In this document: piece by piece, positions 62,697 to 64,000 of the stretch
How positions within the stretch are numbered: position 1 is the stretch's first letter
How the letters are laid out: every line of letters begins with the position of its first letter
Origin: CBDCWT01 sp965223305
Lineage (GTDB): Bacteria > Planctomycetota > Planctomycetia > Pirellulales > Pirellulaceae
NCBI GenBank assembly: GCA_965223305.1
Contig: CBDCWT010000016.1
Coordinates: forward strand, 227,022 to 291,021
Length of the DNA stretch: 64,000 nucleotides
Reading direction: 5' to 3'
Position numbers and translations under genes: made by a program
Notes under the pieces: generated by a model
Databases searched by the model: none
What the model was told of the DNA's origin: nothing
What the model saw: the letters and a program-made list of their open reading frames with translations, nothing else

Positions 62697-64000
62697 GTGA
62701 AGCGCCGCAAGACCCGATTTTGGACTCGTGCTTGGAGGAGATCCTGGGAGGACAGCATCCCCCGGACCTGCGGTCGCAGATCCTCCGCGCTTACCGTGAA
62801 CACAGCGACCGCCGCGCCCCATCGGTATCGCCGGCCGACCCACAACCACCTCCTGTGGTTGTCACAGCCGCTGTCCGCGGGGCCGCTGCCAACCGCACGA
62901 GGTCGCGGTGGTCGGTGGGGATCTCGACCGTCATCGCGGCGGGCATTGTGTTGGGCGGCACACTGTTGGGCTTGGTGGCTTTGCGACTGAGCGAGCCCCG
63001 GCCAGCTGGCTCGACTGAGTCGGCGGAGCGGCCCCAGGAGCGGCCGCCGGCCGAGGTCGGTGATCCGCCGGCACTCGTCGTCGATCAGCCCCAGCACGAC
63101 CACATTGCGCCGGCCTTGGCGCCCAATTTTGGCTCGCCACCCGCTGATTCCGTCGGTGCATGGGACGAGCTGGCCGGTCGCCCTGATGTGACGCCGTTGG
63201 CCTTCGAGCGCATTGTCGGCTTGATTGATGAGCGGATTCGGGCTGGCTGGCGCGAGCATGGCATTCAGCCGGCCAGCGGCCTGCCGGACGAGGAGTGGTG
63301 CCGTCAGCTCTACAACCGGTTGCTAGGTCGTTTGCCAACTGAACGTGAACTCGGCGCTTTCCTCGGAGACCCACGGCGCGAAAGCCTGGTCCGCCAGCTT
63401 TGCCTAGGTTCTGAGTTCCGGCAGTTCGCTCGGCATTGGGCAGGACTATGGACTGACGTGCTCGAGGTAGGCCGGGAGCAGCGAGAGCCACTGCAGGCGT
63501 TCATCCAGCAACAGTTACTTGCCGGCGGTTCGCTGGCTGAACTTGCGGCGGCGCTGTTGACCGGAAGTCGACAGTCGGATCCTTCCGGCGATCCAGCTGC
63601 TGTCCACTACCGCCTGGCCCACCGCGGCCCTCGGACCGTGGCGCTCACCGCGCACAGCGGCCGCCTCTTCCTGGGAGGCAAGTTGCGATGCGCCCAATGC
63701 CATGACCACCCCGCAGATTCTCAGCTGACTCAGCGCGAGTTCTGGGAAACCAACGCGTTCTTCCGCAGCCTAGCCCGAAATCGGTCTGCAAGTTCCGCCG
63801 ACGCCGACGCGGTCTTTTTCGAGACCCCGGAAGGTGAAATGAAAGCTGCGTATCCCGCACTGTTCGGCCTTCCCTGGCGCTCTGCCGAAGCCTAACAGGC
63901 GCTTCCGGCTGGGGAGTGAATCCGAACGGCGCCTCGCTGCAAGAGTCCGTGGCGCACCAGCTGCAGGCCAGCGATCGCTTTCGCAAAGCCATGGTCAACC
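62693..64000 (+). CDS. Anti-sigma-like membrane protein fused to DUF1549, partial and frameshifted
   Basis: TTG 62693 has GAGGGGAAG upstream and overlaps the sigma stop codon. A cytoplasmic N-terminus of about 75 residues (EILGGQHPPDLRSQILRAY) is followed by one transmembrane helix (VGISTVIAAGIVLGGTLLGLVAL), a Pro-rich linker, then DUF1549 (DEEWCRQLYNRLLGRLPTERELGAFL) with CAQCHDHPADSQLTQREFWETNAFF. The frame stops at 63895. Family sequence resumes after two shifts: reading CCCTGG as CCTGG near 63872 and GGGGAG as GGGAG near 63912 gives LFGLPGALPKPNRRFRLG and then VNPNGASLQESV to the window edge. The gene continues beyond 64000. It would pass an outside signal to the sigma factor. Confidence 0.75.

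Overview
The window looks like chromosomal DNA of a planctomycete, most likely of the Pirellulales type. This is inferred from gene content, not from a marker-gene search. The indicators are paired DUF1549/DUF1553 and DUF1501 genes, a tetrahydromethanopterin (H4MPT) C1 gene (mch) in a bacterium, an ECF sigma gene coupled to a membrane anti-sigma-like/DUF1549 fusion, a Cys-rich small lipoprotein, LRR and DUF11 surface proteins, and a PilM/secretin cluster. Many TTG and GTG starts are supported by good Shine-Dalgarno (SD) sequences.

Layout. 1-860: palindromic repeats, no gene. 860-5000: an LRR-like exported protein, then an ArsR regulator, a YgaP-like membrane rhodanese and a CoA-disulfide reductase/rhodanese fusion, with a clear promoter and a shared candidate operator. 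5.0-6.9 kb: a 4Fe-4S/SCP2 fusion and a MarR regulator, each preceded by the same operator. 7.1-12.4 kb: methylmalonate-semialdehyde dehydrogenase, a C25 (gingipain-like) peptidase and a GntP permease. 12.7-16.9 kb: mch, an ATP-grasp ligase and an OleC-like acyl-AMP ligase in one operon, divergent from a DtxR/MntR regulator. 17.3-25.3 kb: a DUF11 protein, SRP RNA, dnaX-ybaB-recR, rpoN and an ECF sigma factor. 25.3-26.7 kb: a tandemly duplicated repeat block. 26.7-37.1 kb: DUF423, then a secretin, two membrane-anchored proteins and a PilM-like protein (pilus or type II secretion machinery). 37.4-45.5 kb: a large GH38-like protein, cmk-plsC-rpsA, a tandem repeat block and a primary-type sigma factor. 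46-52.4 kb: an LRR protein, cytochrome c, an FG-GAP protein, thioredoxin and PTS enzyme I. 52.7-55.5 kb: a four-gene acyl chain module (hotdog, long AcpXL-like ACP, hotdog lacking the catalytic His, KAS II). 55.5-58.5 kb: small lipoprotein, PilZ protein, metallophosphatase. 58.5-58.8 kb: a candidate sigma-54-driven small RNA. 59-64 kb: DUF1549/DUF1553, a frameshifted DUF1501 gene, an ECF sigma gene and an anti-sigma-like/DUF1549 fusion that runs off the right edge and carries apparent frameshifts.

The spaces between genes hold several families of long imperfect palindromes. One is a ~175-bp MITE-like element present in four near-identical copies with 4-bp target duplications; one copy sits inside another repeat. 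No tRNA, rRNA, CRISPR array, prophage or complete insertion sequence was seen. The most unusual items are the acyl chain module with an AcpXL-like carrier, the mch/ATP-grasp/acyl-AMP-ligase operon, the candidate sigma-54 small RNA, and the recently mobile MITE family.
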